Positions 7,843-15,812 of a stretch of DNA of 64,000 nt are shown one piece after another. The notes below the pieces were generated by a model. It ran no database searches. It was not told the origin of the DNA and saw nothing but the letters and a program-made list of their open reading frames with translations. The DNA lies in contig NZ_VMOA01000011.1 of NCBI RefSeq assembly GCF_020662345.1, positions 1 through 64,000 of the forward strand. Direction: 5' to 3'. Numbering within the stretch: the first letter of the stretch is position 1; every line of letters starts with the position of its first letter. The DNA is from Methylobacterium sp. W2. Lineage in GTDB: Bacteria; Pseudomonadota; Alphaproteobacteria; Rhizobiales; Beijerinckiaceae. Position numbers and translations under genes: made by a program.

Positions 7843-9015
7843 CTACCTCCGCTGGAAGAGAAGCACGGCGATCCCGGCTATCGCCGCCGCTGCGCCGATC
7901 GCAGCGGTCGCCGCCAGCCCCATGATTGGGATCACCCCGCCGCCGATGAGCGACCCGAGCGCGATGCCGGAGTTGAAGCCGGCGATGTTCAGTCCGGCGG
8001 CGGCCGCGAGCGCTCTTGGCGCATGGTGTTCGGCGATGCCGATGACACGGGCCTGCATCGCGGGCACTGCCGCGTAGGTGAGCGCGCCCAGGACCGCCAC
8101 CAGCACTGCCATCAGGGGAATCGATGCGGCCGAAAGCCAGATCGCCGCCAGCACGATCGCCAGTCCGATCAGGACGAGCATCACCGCGCAATCCGCCCCG
8201 AGCCGGTCGGTCATGCGCCCACCGACGACGTTCCCGATCGCCGCGGCTACGCCGTAGACCAGCATCATCGCGCCGACATGCCCCGGCGCCATGCCAGTGA
8301 CCTCGATCAGCAGCGGCGAGATATAGGAGAACAGGCAGAAGGAGCCGGTATAGGCGAGCACGGTAATCAGCGCCGCGCCGAGCAGTTTGCCGTTCAACAG
8401 CGCGCGCAGGCTCACCAGCGCATCGCGCGGCGCACCGCCATCTTTCGCGTCCGGCATCAGGACCGCGAGACCGAAGAGCCCGACCGCGCCGCAGGCGGCG
8501 ACGCCGAAGAAGATCACCTGCCAGGACCATAGTCCGCCCAGCCATGTGCCGAGCGGCACGCCGAAAGCGAGCGCCAGCGTCAGCCCGCCGAATACGGTGG
8601 CGACGGCGCTGCCCGCGCGTTCCGGTGCGACCAGCCGCGTTGCGGCGCTGGAGGCGACGGCGAGGAAGACGCCATGGCCCAGACCCGAACCGAACCGGGC
8701 CGCCAGCAACGCCGGCAGGCTGTCCGACAGCGCCACCATGACGTTGCAGAGTGTGAACACCGCCATCGCCGCCAGCAGCAGGTTCTTGCGGCTCCAGCTC
8801 GCGCCAAGCGCGGTCAGGATCGGTGCGCCGATGGTCGCGCCGATCGCAAAGGCGGCGACCGCACCGCCGACCTGGGCCACATCGACCTCGAGACTGGCGG
8901 CGATGTTCGAGACGAGGCCGATGGTGACGAACTCGGTGAAGCCGAGGGCGAAAGCCGAAAGTGCGAAAACGTAGATGACGATCGGCATCCGGACCGAGGA
9001 AGCTGGGGTGGTCAT
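7843..9015 (-). CDS. MFS exporter, DHA1 / AraJ-like
   Basis: 390 residues with about 12 hydrophobic segments. Family landmarks are the N-terminal FALGFTEFVTIGLVSNIAASL, the loop-2 region GASWSRKNLL, and ARFGSGLGHGVFLAVASSAATRL on helix 4. This is the drug:H+ antiporter-1 / arabinose-efflux-like layout, so export of a small molecule is expected; the substrate is unknown. The ATG follows a strong GGAAGGAG site. It starts only 18 bases after the DJ-1/PfpI gene on the same strand, so both are probably one operon under the divergent LysR regulator. Confidence 0.88.
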   Translation of the reverse strand: MTTPASSVRMPIVIYVFALSAFALGFTEFVTIGLVSNIAASLEVDVAQVGGAVAAFAIGATIGAPILTALGASWSRKNLLLAAMAVFTLCNVMVALSDSLPALLAARFGSGLGHGVFLAVASSAATRLVAPERAGSAVATVFGGLTLALAFGVPLGTWLGGLWSWQVIFFGVAACGAVGLFGLAVLMPDAKDGGAPRDALVSLRALLNGKLLGAALITVLAYTGSFCLFSYISPLLIEVTGMAPGHVGAMMLVYGVAAAIGNVVGGRMTDRLGADCAVMLVLIGLAIVLAAIWLSAASIPLMAVLVAVLGALTYAAVPAMQARVIGIAEHHAPRALAAAAGLNIAGFNSGIALGSLIGGGVIPIMGLAATAAIGAAAAIAGIAVLLFQRR

Positions 9016-9033
9016 GATGCTCCTTCCTGCCGA

Positions 9034-9738
9034 TCAGCGAACCGAGGCGGCGAGCGCCTCGATCGTGAGTTTCGCCGTCAGCGCCGATGATGCCGGATTC
9101 TGACCGGTGACCAGCCGGCCATCGGCGATGGCGAAGGGCTGGAAGTCCGCGACGCTCTCGTACCGGCCGCCCAGGTCGCGCAGCCGCGCCTCCAGCAGGA
9201 ACGGCACCGCCTCTGCCAATCCGACGGCGCGTTCCTCGCTGTCGGAAAACCCGGTGACGCGGCGGCCTTTCACCAGCGGCGCGCCCGTTTCATCCGTCAC
9301 GTTCACCAGCCCGGCCGGACCGTGACAGACGGCGGCAATCACCTTGCCGCTGGCCCAGGCTTTGCCGAGGAGCGCGGCCAAAACATTGCTCTGCGGCAGA
9401 TCCCACATGGTCCCGTGGCCACCGGGCAGGAACACCGCATCGTAATCCGACATGTCGATCTGTTCGATCAGGATCGTCGCTCGAAGCGACGCGGAAGCGG
9501 CCTCGTCGCCGAGGAAGCGTTCGACGCTCGCCCCATTCTCCCCCTTTGGCTTGACCGAGCGTGGAGCGATCGGCGCCGGTCCACCCGCGATCGAGGCCAG
9601 CGTTACCGAAACATCGGCATCGACGAAGGCATAATAGGGCGTCGCCAGTTCCTCGAACCACAGGCCGGTCGGCTCGGGCGTGTCGCCCATGGTGGCGCTG
9701 GAGGTGAGGATCATCAGGATTTTGAGCTTGGTCAGCAT
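9034..9738 (-). CDS. DJ-1/PfpI (Hsp31-like) class I glutamine amidotransferase-fold protein
   Basis: 234 residues. The nucleophile elbow AAVCHGPAGL places the conserved Cys at 138. PGGHGTMWDLP at 105-115 and the acidic pair in GLWFEELATPYYAF (residues 29-30) fit the Hsp31 / glyoxalase III-like branch. Such proteins convert methylglyoxal without cofactor or act as stress chaperones; which applies here is not visible. The ATG has a GGAG site 7 bases upstream. The gene is divergent from lysR and 18 bases upstream of the MFS exporter, suggesting an electrophile or toxic-metabolite response operon (inference). Confidence 0.88.
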   Translation of the reverse strand: MLTKLKILMILTSSATMGDTPEPTGLWFEELATPYYAFVDADVSVTLASIAGGPAPIAPRSVKPKGENGASVERFLGDEAASASLRATILIEQIDMSDYDAVFLPGGHGTMWDLPQSNVLAALLGKAWASGKVIAAVCHGPAGLVNVTDETGAPLVKGRRVTGFSDSEERAVGLAEAVPFLLEARLRDLGGRYESVADFQPFAIADGRLVTGQNPASSALTAKLTIEALAASVR

Positions 9739-9776
9739 CGAGTCGGCTCCGTTGTTGGAGCGGAACCATGCCGAAC

Positions 9777-9822
9777 TTCTGATGGTGGCCGAAATCGCGT
9801 CATCTGCTATCAGTCATCAGAA
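9777..9822. promoter_or_regulatory. Inverted repeat in the lysR / DJ-1 divergent promoter
   Basis: TTCTGATG (9777-9784) and CATCAGAA (9815-9822) are perfect inverted 8-mers separated by 30 bases in the 99-base gap between the divergent genes. Arms spaced across the shared promoter fit binding by a LysR-type tetramer. The operator role is inferred. Confidence 0.45.
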
Positions 9823-9837
9823 TATTTATGGCTTTCA

Positions 9838-10737
9838 ATGGCGATGAACCATCTCCTCTATCTGCGCACGTTTCTGGAAACCTACCGCGCCGGCTCTCTG
9901 ACCCGCGCGGCCGAACGCCTGGGTATCACCCAGCCGGCTGCGTCCGGACATCTGTCCGCATTGGAGACGATGCTGGGCAAGCCGCTGTTCCTGCGGCAGG
10001 CGCGCGGGGTGAAGCCGACGCCGGCGGCTGACGATCTCGCCCGCTCGATCGCGGCGAACCTGGATGGCATCGAGGCGACCATGAGCGCGGCGCGGGCGCG
10101 CTCCAGTCAGCTCACCGGCACGGTGCATCTGGTCGGTCCCGCCGAATACCTCTCCGCCCAAATCGCACCGGCGCTGGCGCCGCTCACGGCAGAGGGCCTG
10201 CGCTTCCGTATCCAGACCGGAAATCGCGAACGCATCTATGCGGCATTGGAAGACGGCCAAGCCGATCTTGCCGTAACGGCCTCGAAGCCGGATGGACAGC
10301 AATTCGGTTTCGCCAAGCTCGATACCGAAAGGCTGGTGCTGGTCGCCGCGCCGGAGATCGTGGCGCGGGCGAAGGCGCGCATCGTCACCGCCGACTTTCT
10401 CTGCGGCCTACCCTGCATCGCCTATGACGAAACGCTGTCGCTCGTCCGGCCCTTCTTCGACCATGTCCTCGGCAAAGCCCCGGACATGCAGGCCGTGGCG
10501 ACGGCGCCGGACTTGCGCATCCTGATCGGTATGGCGGAGGCAGGCACGGGATGGACGGTGCTGCCGGATTATCTGTGCGCCGATGCGCTGGCAGCAGGAC
10601 GGTTGGTAGAACTGCGCACTGCCAAGCCAGGGCCGGACAATGCGCTCTACCTCGCCTGGAACAAGTCGGCGCTCCGCCATCCCCGCGTCGTGCATGTCAG
10701 GGATTTCCTGCTCCAGTCAGTATCGGAAGCGGGTTAG
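9838..10737 (+). CDS. LysR-family transcriptional regulator
   Basis: 299 residues. The N-terminal winged helix is clear: LRTFLETYRAGSLTRAAERL, then GITQPAASGHLSALETMLGKPLFLR. The effector-binding domain follows (TGTVHLVGPAEYLSAQIAP ... GMAEAGTGWTVLPDYLC). I chose the ATG at 9838; the next ATG (9844) is in the same frame, and longer upstream starts would precede the helix-turn-helix by an unrelated 170 codons. It is divergent from the DJ-1/MFS pair, whose control it most likely exerts through the inverted repeat at 9777-9822. Confidence 0.92.
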   Translation: MAMNHLLYLRTFLETYRAGSLTRAAERLGITQPAASGHLSALETMLGKPLFLRQARGVKPTPAADDLARSIAANLDGIEATMSAARARSSQLTGTVHLVGPAEYLSAQIAPALAPLTAEGLRFRIQTGNRERIYAALEDGQADLAVTASKPDGQQFGFAKLDTERLVLVAAPEIVARAKARIVTADFLCGLPCIAYDETLSLVRPFFDHVLGKAPDMQAVATAPDLRILIGMAEAGTGWTVLPDYLCADALAAGRLVELRTAKPGPDNALYLAWNKSALRHPRVVHVRDFLLQSVSEAG

Positions 10738-10841
10738 CCACGAAGGAGGCTTGCAGTCCTAATCCCCCTTGCCGACTGACCCTGACCCAGCAAACTGGTT
10801 CACGCTGAGCGCCAGTTTTTCGGGCATCCTGATTCTGAAGG

Positions 10842-11120
10842 ATGGCGGATGCCATGCCTCGCAAACGCTTCACGAACGAACAGATCGCCTTCGCCCTGCG
10901 GCAGGCGGAGAACGGTGCGTCGGTGGACGAGGTCTGCCGGAAGACGGGCGTATCCGAGCCGACGTTCTACCGCTGGAAGAAGCAGTTCGTCGGCATGGGT
11001 GTGCTGGAGATCCGGCGGCTCAAGCAGCTGGAAGACGAGAACGGCAAGCTCAAGAGGCTGGTGGCCGACCTGACGCTGGACCGCTCAATGTTTCAGGATG
11101 TCCTGAAGGATCAGTGGTGA
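10842..11120 (+). CDS. IS3-family transposase OrfA
   Basis: 92 residues (or 88 from the second ATG at 10854). RKRFTNEQIAFALRQAENGASVDEVCRKTGVSEPTFYRWKKQF is the OrfA helix-turn-helix. RRLKQLEDENGKLKRLVADLTLD is the leucine-zipper segment. The stop TGA overlaps the GTG of orfB, the usual arrangement for production of the OrfAB fusion by frameshifting. This reading frame looks intact although its partner is not. Confidence 0.93.
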   Translation: MADAMPRKRFTNEQIAFALRQAENGASVDEVCRKTGVSEPTFYRWKKQFVGMGVLEIRRLKQLEDENGKLKRLVADLTLDRSMFQDVLKDQW

Positions 11121-12016
11121 GGCCCTGCGCTCGCCGTGGAGGCGCCGGTCACCTGCAGGTGGCCTACGGCATCAGCGAGCGTCGGGCCTGTCTGGCCACC
11201 GGCTTGGGCCGCTCATCTGAGCGCTACAGGAAGCGCTCGGACCCGCAGGTCGCGCTGCGGATGCGGCTGAAGGAGTTGACTGCCGCACGGGTTCGTTACG
11301 GCTACCGGGCGGCTGCATATCCTACTGCGACGGGAGGGCTGGGAGGTGGACCACAAGCGCACCTACCGGATCCACCGGGATGAGGGGCTATCGATCCGGT
11401 CCAGGCTGCCCAAGCGCAAGCGAGCCTGGCGCTACCGGCAAGGAAGGCGGGCAAGGGAGGCCGGCAATCGGCAGGCCGAACGAGGTCTGGGCCATGGACT
11501 TCATGTCCGACTGCCTCTTCGATAGTCGTCCGTTTCGGATCCTGACCGTTGTCGATTGCCATACGCAAGAGGCGCTCTCGCTCACACCGAGAGCGAACTT
11601 TCGCGCCTTCCAGGTGACCGAGGCTCTGGACGCCTTGGTCCGGCTGCGGGGCCGACCCAAGGGCCTGCGAGTCGACAACGGGCCGGAACCGAAGGACCGC
11701 GGCAGCGAGTTCGCCGGGCGTATGCTCGATCAATGGGCCTACCTGAACGGGGTCGAGATCGAATTGGTCGCTCTGCGTCCGCCTCCGGCTCTCCCGACCG
11801 GGCAAGCCGACCGACAACGCCACTATCGAGTCGTTCAACGGCCGCCTCCGAGCGGAATGCCTGAACGCCTCGTGGTTTCTGTCGCTGGCCGATGCCCGCG
11901 AGCGGATCGAGGAATGGAGATGCCACTACAACGACGATCGACCTCATACGGCTCCTGACGGCTTGACGCCCCAAGCCTTCGCCAAGCAAGCTGTCACAGC
12001 CCGAGAACTTGCATAA
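11117..12016 (+). pseudogene. IS3-family transposase OrfB, broken
   Basis: Pieces of a DDE integrase-type OrfB occur in three frames. They are VAYGISERRACLATGLGRSS, then RREGWEVDHKRTYRIHRDEG, then EVWAMDFMSDCLFDSRPFRI with LRVDNGPE, and finally TIESFNGRLRAECLNASWFL and LTPQAFAKQA. A base gained near 11311 and another shift near 11440-11480 break the frame. A 21-bp in-frame insert at 11686-11706 separates DNGPE from FAGRML. A further insert of about 26 bp near 11763-11788 lies just before the catalytic-Glu block. The three catalytic acids can still be found, but no continuous protein is made. Confidence 0.85.
11686..11706 (+). repeat. 21-bp inserted cassette, copy 1 (in IS3 orfB)
   Basis: Begins GAACCGAAGGACCGCG and ends GCAGC, and would encode EPKDRGS in frame. 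Removing it restores the normal IS3 string DNGP-EF-AG. Near-identical inserts occur at 15312-15331 and 15828-15847, each directly before a GA(G/C/T) codon. Confidence 0.75.
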
Positions 12017-12283
12017 GCTGTCGATCACAAACGGGGTCAACTTCAAGATGGCTCGAAGCGATACCTCAGGGAGGACCACTTTTCAGGGGGCAGGCCACTT
12101 CATTGAGCAGAATGGTGAGGGGCCGGAGGCGCCTTCTGAACGGGAAGAAGCAGGCGGCAAGCGCCTAACGTAGCCGCCCCGCCCGTTCCGGGGGACGAAA
12201 GACGGGAGCGGAACCAGCTTGGGAGCCACCACCTTTGCTCCTTCGAGGACGCTTCAGGTGAAGTGGCCGCAGGAGTCGTATCC

Positions 12284-12502
12284 ATGCAGAGCAAGCTCAC
12301 GAAGACGATCATCGGTGCTGTCATCGCCGTCGCTCTCGCCGCTGCCGTATCCTACGGGCTCATCAACCAGCAGACGGCGGATCAGCTGCAGACCAAGGCG
12401 AACCAGACGTTATCGGACGATCAGGCCGCACCCGGCACGGCTCCTCAGCAGCCATCGCCTGCGCCGCAGAGCCCCGCTCCCACGCCCGCACCTCGGCAGT
12501 GA
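12284..12502 (+). CDS. Small membrane-anchored Pro/Gln-rich protein
   Basis: 72 residues. QSKLTKTIIGAVIAVALAAAVSYGLI is a single N-terminal membrane segment or uncleaved signal. The rest is a hydrophilic tail rich in Gln, Pro and Ala (APQQPSPAPQSPAP). AGGAG at 12271-12275, 8 bases before the ATG, decides this start over the upstream in-frame ATG at 12263. Function unknown. It is the first gene of the small accessory group between the IS3 and IS630 elements. Confidence 0.65.
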   Translation: MQSKLTKTIIGAVIAVALAAAVSYGLINQQTADQLQTKANQTLSDDQAAPGTAPQQPSPAPQSPAPTPAPRQ

Positions 12503-12617
12503 AGGTCGCGGATCGAGTACCTCCAGCACGCTTGCAGTCCGCCGGCTGAAACCGCCCGGTAACCCTCCGGCTTTAGGGCTCGTTAGGCACGAAACCGCCG
12601 AACCGAGACGGATACCG

Positions 12618-12830
12618 ATGACCAGGGACCAGCTTTCCGCCGAACTGTCGCGCATGGCGAAGATGCAGATCAGCGATATCACCCGGGCGGTGAAGAGCGG
12701 CGACAAGGCTATCGCCTTGAACGAGGTGAGCGACCTCGCGCTACGCTTGAACCAACTCGCTGATGCCATCGCCGGCGTACCGGCCCCAGCGCTTGCGTCT
12801 ACGGTCTCCCGCGTCCTCGACCCGGCGTGA
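12618..12830 (+). CDS. Small hypothetical helical protein
   Basis: 70 residues beginning TRDQLSAELSRMAKMQISDI. It is predicted to be almost wholly helical, with no Cys and no membrane segment. I recognise no family. Its stop overlaps the GTG start of the HNH-type gene (GTGA), so the two are probably translated together. It could be a small partner or regulator of that protein (inference). Confidence 0.6.
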   Translation: MTRDQLSAELSRMAKMQISDITRAVKSGDKAIALNEVSDLALRLNQLADAIAGVPAPALASTVSRVLDPA

Positions 12831-13603
12831 CCGCTGCATCGGAGTGGCGTGCGGAGCGCAATGCACGCTCCCGCGTCCGGCTCGAACGAGCACTCCCGGC
12901 CGTCTTCCCAGCACCGGTGCTGCAGCACGCCCTGTCCCGCCCGCTGATGCCACCGACGCCGCGCCTCGCCGTCGAGAGCTACTGGCGCAACCATGTGCTT
13001 AGGGCCGATCGGCTGGCGCGGGCACTGGCCACACGCTCAGGCCAACCGGAGGAATGGACGTGGCGCTTGGGCTCCGAGAAAGGCTCGGGCCTCGCCGCGA
13101 CCTTCCGGATGCCACCATCCCCCTATCGCGAGCCCGCGCATGCCCGTGGCCCCGGCCATTGCTGTATCTGCGGACAGCCGGTCTTCCGGTTCGGCTGGCA
13201 TAAGGATCTGTGGGGCACCGGCACGCCGAATAAGAACGCCCGCTGGCATTCGGCCTGCGTCACGGCCTGGAAGTTCTGGGTGGCGCCAAGCGATCAGGTG
13301 AAGGTCCTGAAAGCGCATCAGCGCCATCGCTGTGCTGCGTCCGGGAAGCGCCTGCTAAAAACCGCCGAGGTCGACCATCGCACGCCGCTCTATCGCGTCT
13401 GGCGCGAGCACCGTGATGCCCCTTGGCCTATCCTTCTGGCCTACTGGGGGGCGCCGAACCTTCAGGCCGTCAATCGCGTTGTCCACGTAGAGAAATGCAG
13501 CACCGAGGCAGGCGAGAGGGCGCACCAACGGCGTGCCCTCATGTCTGAAATGTCCCTCAATTTGGAGTTGGACGTGCCGATGCTTCTCCCAACGCAGGCT
13601 TAA
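12827..13603 (+). CDS. HNH-type zinc-binding protein, putative endonuclease
   Basis: 258 residues from a GTG start. Residues 110-145 hold a Cys/His cluster (HCCICGQP ... WHSACVTAWKFW) and residues 165-225 a second, HNH-like block: HQRHRCAASGKRL, EVDHRTPLYRVW (Asp183-His184), NLQAVNRVVHVEKC (Asn211, His220). This ordering matches HNH / His-Me-finger nucleases, where the DH pair, Asn and last His hold the catalytic metal. The N-terminal 90 residues are Arg-rich and may bind nucleic acid. It overlaps the preceding small gene by 4 bases and lies in an IS-bounded accessory patch, so a role against or within mobile DNA is possible but unproven. Confidence 0.7.
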   Translation: MTAASEWRAERNARSRVRLERALPAVFPAPVLQHALSRPLMPPTPRLAVESYWRNHVLRADRLARALATRSGQPEEWTWRLGSEKGSGLAATFRMPPSPYREPAHARGPGHCCICGQPVFRFGWHKDLWGTGTPNKNARWHSACVTAWKFWVAPSDQVKVLKAHQRHRCAASGKRLLKTAEVDHRTPLYRVWREHRDAPWPILLAYWGAPNLQAVNRVVHVEKCSTEAGERAHQRRALMSEMSLNLELDVPMLLPTQA

Positions 13604-13703
13604 GCCCCCTGCCGGAGAAAGTTTTTATCACGCCTGCTCGTCGAGCGCCCTGGTGTAGAGGGTAGTCGCCCGGTGCGGCGCCGCGCCAATCGGAGGAATT
13701 CAC

Positions 13704-13916
13704 GTGACGGATGACAAAGGCGGACATCAGGATCGCAAGGACACCAAGGCAGCCAAGGCCGCAGAGCGCGCTGACATTGCTGGTCAGGTCTGGGAGGAAG
13801 TCAGGGGCCGAGAGACGGCGCGTGACGATCAAATCGTTCGCCTGAAAGCTCAACGCCTCGAGCGAGACGCCGCGGACGCCGCTGCAGAGAAGCCCCTTAC
13901 CAAGCGGTCGAAGTGA
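13704..13916 (+). CDS. Small charged hypothetical protein
   Basis: 70 residues, about half of them charged (TDDKGGHQDRKDTKAAKAAE ... KPLTKRSK). The sequence suggests one long amphipathic helix with no hydrophobic core. GGAGG lies about 8 bases before the start. It resembles the many short, charged, unannotated proteins of this bacterial group; I assign no function. Confidence 0.55.
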   Translation: MTDDKGGHQDRKDTKAAKAAERADIAGQVWEEVRGRETARDDQIVRLKAQRLERDAADAAAEKPLTKRSK

Positions 13917-14010
13917 GCGAGCGGTAGGATCTGACTGAACCCTTTAGCCGCGGGATCAGAGGGCAAGTGGCGCGGGTTGATTGATGACAACCGCACTCGG
14001 AGCCAGTCCC

Positions 14011-14199
14011 ATGGCCGACATTCGTCACTCTTACTCCGATCCGATCGAGCAGGGCGCCCAGGCCCGGATCCACGGTCACCCCAAGGATGCCTGCCCCTAT
14101 CCCCGAGACAGCGAGGAGCGGACCTCCTGGATGGAGGGCTATGACGGCACGCCGCGTGAGAATGGGCCAGACCTGCCAGCGAGCGAGAGTAATCGCTGA
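14011..14199 (+). CDS. Ribosome modulation factor-like protein
   Basis: 62 residues. IEQGAQARIHGHPKDACPYP, then RTSWMEGYDG, matches the Rmf pattern 'G..A...G.....CPY......R..W..G'. In Escherichia coli RMF (55 residues) this core drives formation of inactive 100S ribosomes in stationary phase. GGAG at 13999-14002 supports the ATG at 14011 rather than the upstream TTG. Whether this accessory copy binds ribosomes is untested; the match is short but includes the invariant CPY and Trp-Gly positions. Confidence 0.6.
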   Translation: MADIRHSYSDPIEQGAQARIHGHPKDACPYPRDSEERTSWMEGYDGTPRENGPDLPASESNR

Positions 14200-14239
14200 G
14201 CGGGCTCAAACCCCTACCTCCCACCGAAAGGACGATTTC

Positions 14240-14425
14240 ATGGCGATCTCGTTCAAGGGCCTCTGCTTCCGCCCGCCGAAGCAACTCCGTCCGACTCACG
14301 TTCAGGTCCAGGATGGAGAGCAGATCGAACTGAGGCTGCCGCTGGCGAAGTACGGGGCCCACGGCGGCCAGCCGCCCTGGCAAAGCCTGTCTTGGCAGGG
14401 CGAGGAGGGCCCTGCCACCGACTGA
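14240..14425 (+). CDS. Small hypothetical protein
   Basis: 61 residues (AISFKGLCFRPPKQLRPTHV ...). AAAGGAC stands 9 bases before the ATG. The composition is folded-looking (mixed beta and loop), not low complexity. No family recognised. It follows the Rmf-like gene by 40 bases on the same strand and ends 20 bases before the left end of the IS630 element. Confidence 0.5.
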   Translation: MAISFKGLCFRPPKQLRPTHVQVQDGEQIELRLPLAKYGAHGGQPPWQSLSWQGEEGPATD

Positions 14426-14533
14426 GGGCAAGGACGTTCCTCCTAGAGCCGTGCCCTGGCGAATTGAATCGTTTGGGGTAGGCAGCTTGGCTCGCATGTG
14501 ATTCACTGGTTGGGCTTATGAGGGAGGATCACC

Positions 14534-15515
14534 ATGCCTTCAGCTCTCTCTGTCGATCTGCGTGAGCGTGTGGTTGCCGCGATTGAAGCGGGCACATCGC
14601 GGCGTCAGGCAGCCAAACGCTTCGGTGTCGGAGCGGCCAGCGCGATCCGCTGGCACGACTGCTTTCGGCAAGAAGGGCGGATCGCGCCCAAGCCCATGGG
14701 CGGCGACCGCAACTCGCAGCGCCTGGAAGCGCAGGCCGCCCTGATCCTTCGGGCCAACGAAGAACACCCGCAATCCTTCCTGCGCGAGCTCCGTGACGTC
14801 CTCTCGGAACGCGGTGTCCAAGCGAGCACGAGCAGCCTGTCACGCTTCTTCGCCCGGCACCGCATCACCCGTAAAAAGGGGCTGTCCACGCGGCCGAGCA
14901 GGAGCGGCCGGATGTGAAGGCCGCCCGCGAGGACTGGTTCGAGCGCCAACCCGATCTCGATCCGAATCGCCTGGTCTTCCTCGACGAGACGGCCGCCACG
15001 ACCAAGATGGCTCGCCGCTACGGTCGCGCGCCACGCGGCCAGCGCTGCCGGGTCGCCGTGCCTCACGGGCACGACAAGACCACCACCATCACCGCCGCCC
15101 TGCGGGTCACGGGACTGATCGCCAAGACCGTCTTCGACGGAGCGACGAACGGTATGCGGTTCCGAGCCTACGTCACCGACACCCTGGCCCCTGTGCTCAA
15201 GGCTGGCGACACCGTCATCCTCGACAATTTGAAAGCCCACAAGGTCGCCGGGTGAGCGAAGCGATCGAGGCGGTCGGCGCACGGGCTCTTTACATCCCGC
15301 CCTACAGTCCGGAACCGAAGGACCGCGTAGCGACTTCGACCCCACCGAACAGGTCTGCGCCAAAGCAAAAGCCCTCCCTCGGACCGCCGCAGCGCGAACT
15401 GCAGACGACCCGACCATCGCCATTCAGAATGCTTTCGCTGCCCTTAGACCTGACGAATACCGCAACTCTATCACTGCTGCTGGATACGATGGTTATGATC
15501 CAATCTGAAAGGGCA
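14534..15515 (+). pseudogene. IS630-family transposase, broken
   Basis: The N-terminal part (14534-14880) reads LSVDLRERVVAAIEAGTSRR, a helix-turn-helix. The frame then shifts in GTAAAAAGGGG near 14873-14880. The second part holds NRLVFLDETAATTKMARRYG (first catalytic Asp) and TVILDNLKAHKVAG (second Asp). A lost base near 15252 creates a stop, and IPPYSP then continues in another frame. A 20-bp insert at 15312-15331 splits SP from DFDPTEQ, the block with the catalytic Glu. Three separate lesions mean no active protein. Confidence 0.85.
15312..15331 (+). repeat. Inserted cassette, copy 2 (in IS630 transposase)
   Basis: GAACCGAAGGACCGCGTAGC. Its first 16 bases are identical to copy 1 at 11686; it is one base shorter and so shifts the frame. 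Excising it gives SP-DFDPTEQ, the normal IS630 catalytic-Glu motif. Confidence 0.75.
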
Positions 15516-15812
15516 CGGCTCTAGCAACCCTGTACGTAACCGCAACGATATTCGATGCGGCTGCGTACTCCCATGAACTGATCGAAACTCGAGGCTCCTG
15601 CGCGCGGGAGGTCGCCAGATCTTTCTTAAGCTCCTTGATTCTTTTTGTCTCGGTCCTCTCCGACGGCGGCCGCCGCCACCCGGGTTGATCATCTCTGTTG
15701 CCAGCCTAAGGCCGCTTGCGGCCGAGGCCGGACCAGTATCGTCGGTGAAGAGCCTTACGACATGACCGAACGACGCCGCCTGTAGCGTCGGTACGATGCC
15801 ACCTGCCTTTCG

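Larger units (their letters stand above)
10777..12097 (+). mobile_element. Decayed IS3-family insertion sequence
   Basis: About 1.32 kb. The left end starts TGACCCTGACCC and the right end closes GGGGGCAGGCCA. Reverse-complementing the right end aligns with the left over about 34 bases with one gap (TG.CC.TG.CCC...AAA..GGT.C...CTGAG), typical IS3-type imperfect terminal repeats beginning TG and ending CA. It holds orfA (intact) and orfB (multiply broken). I see no clear target duplication. The copy cannot move on its own. Confidence 0.75.
14446..15521 (+). mobile_element. Decayed IS630-family insertion sequence
   Basis: About 1,076 bp bounded by inverted repeats GAGCCGTGCCCT (left, 14446) and AGGGCACGGCTC (right, ending 15521). 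The similarity continues inward (ATTG.ATC). Both ends are flanked by TA, the dinucleotide that IS630/Tc1-type elements duplicate. The ends look intact while the transposase is broken, so the copy could move only if a related enzyme acts in trans. Confidence 0.88.

Noticed and set aside
12483..12617. Possible coding continuation upstream of the 70-residue gene
   Set aside because: The frame is open upstream, but the sequence is Arg/Ser/Pro-rich noise overlapping another gene; the ATG at 12618 gives the sensible protein.
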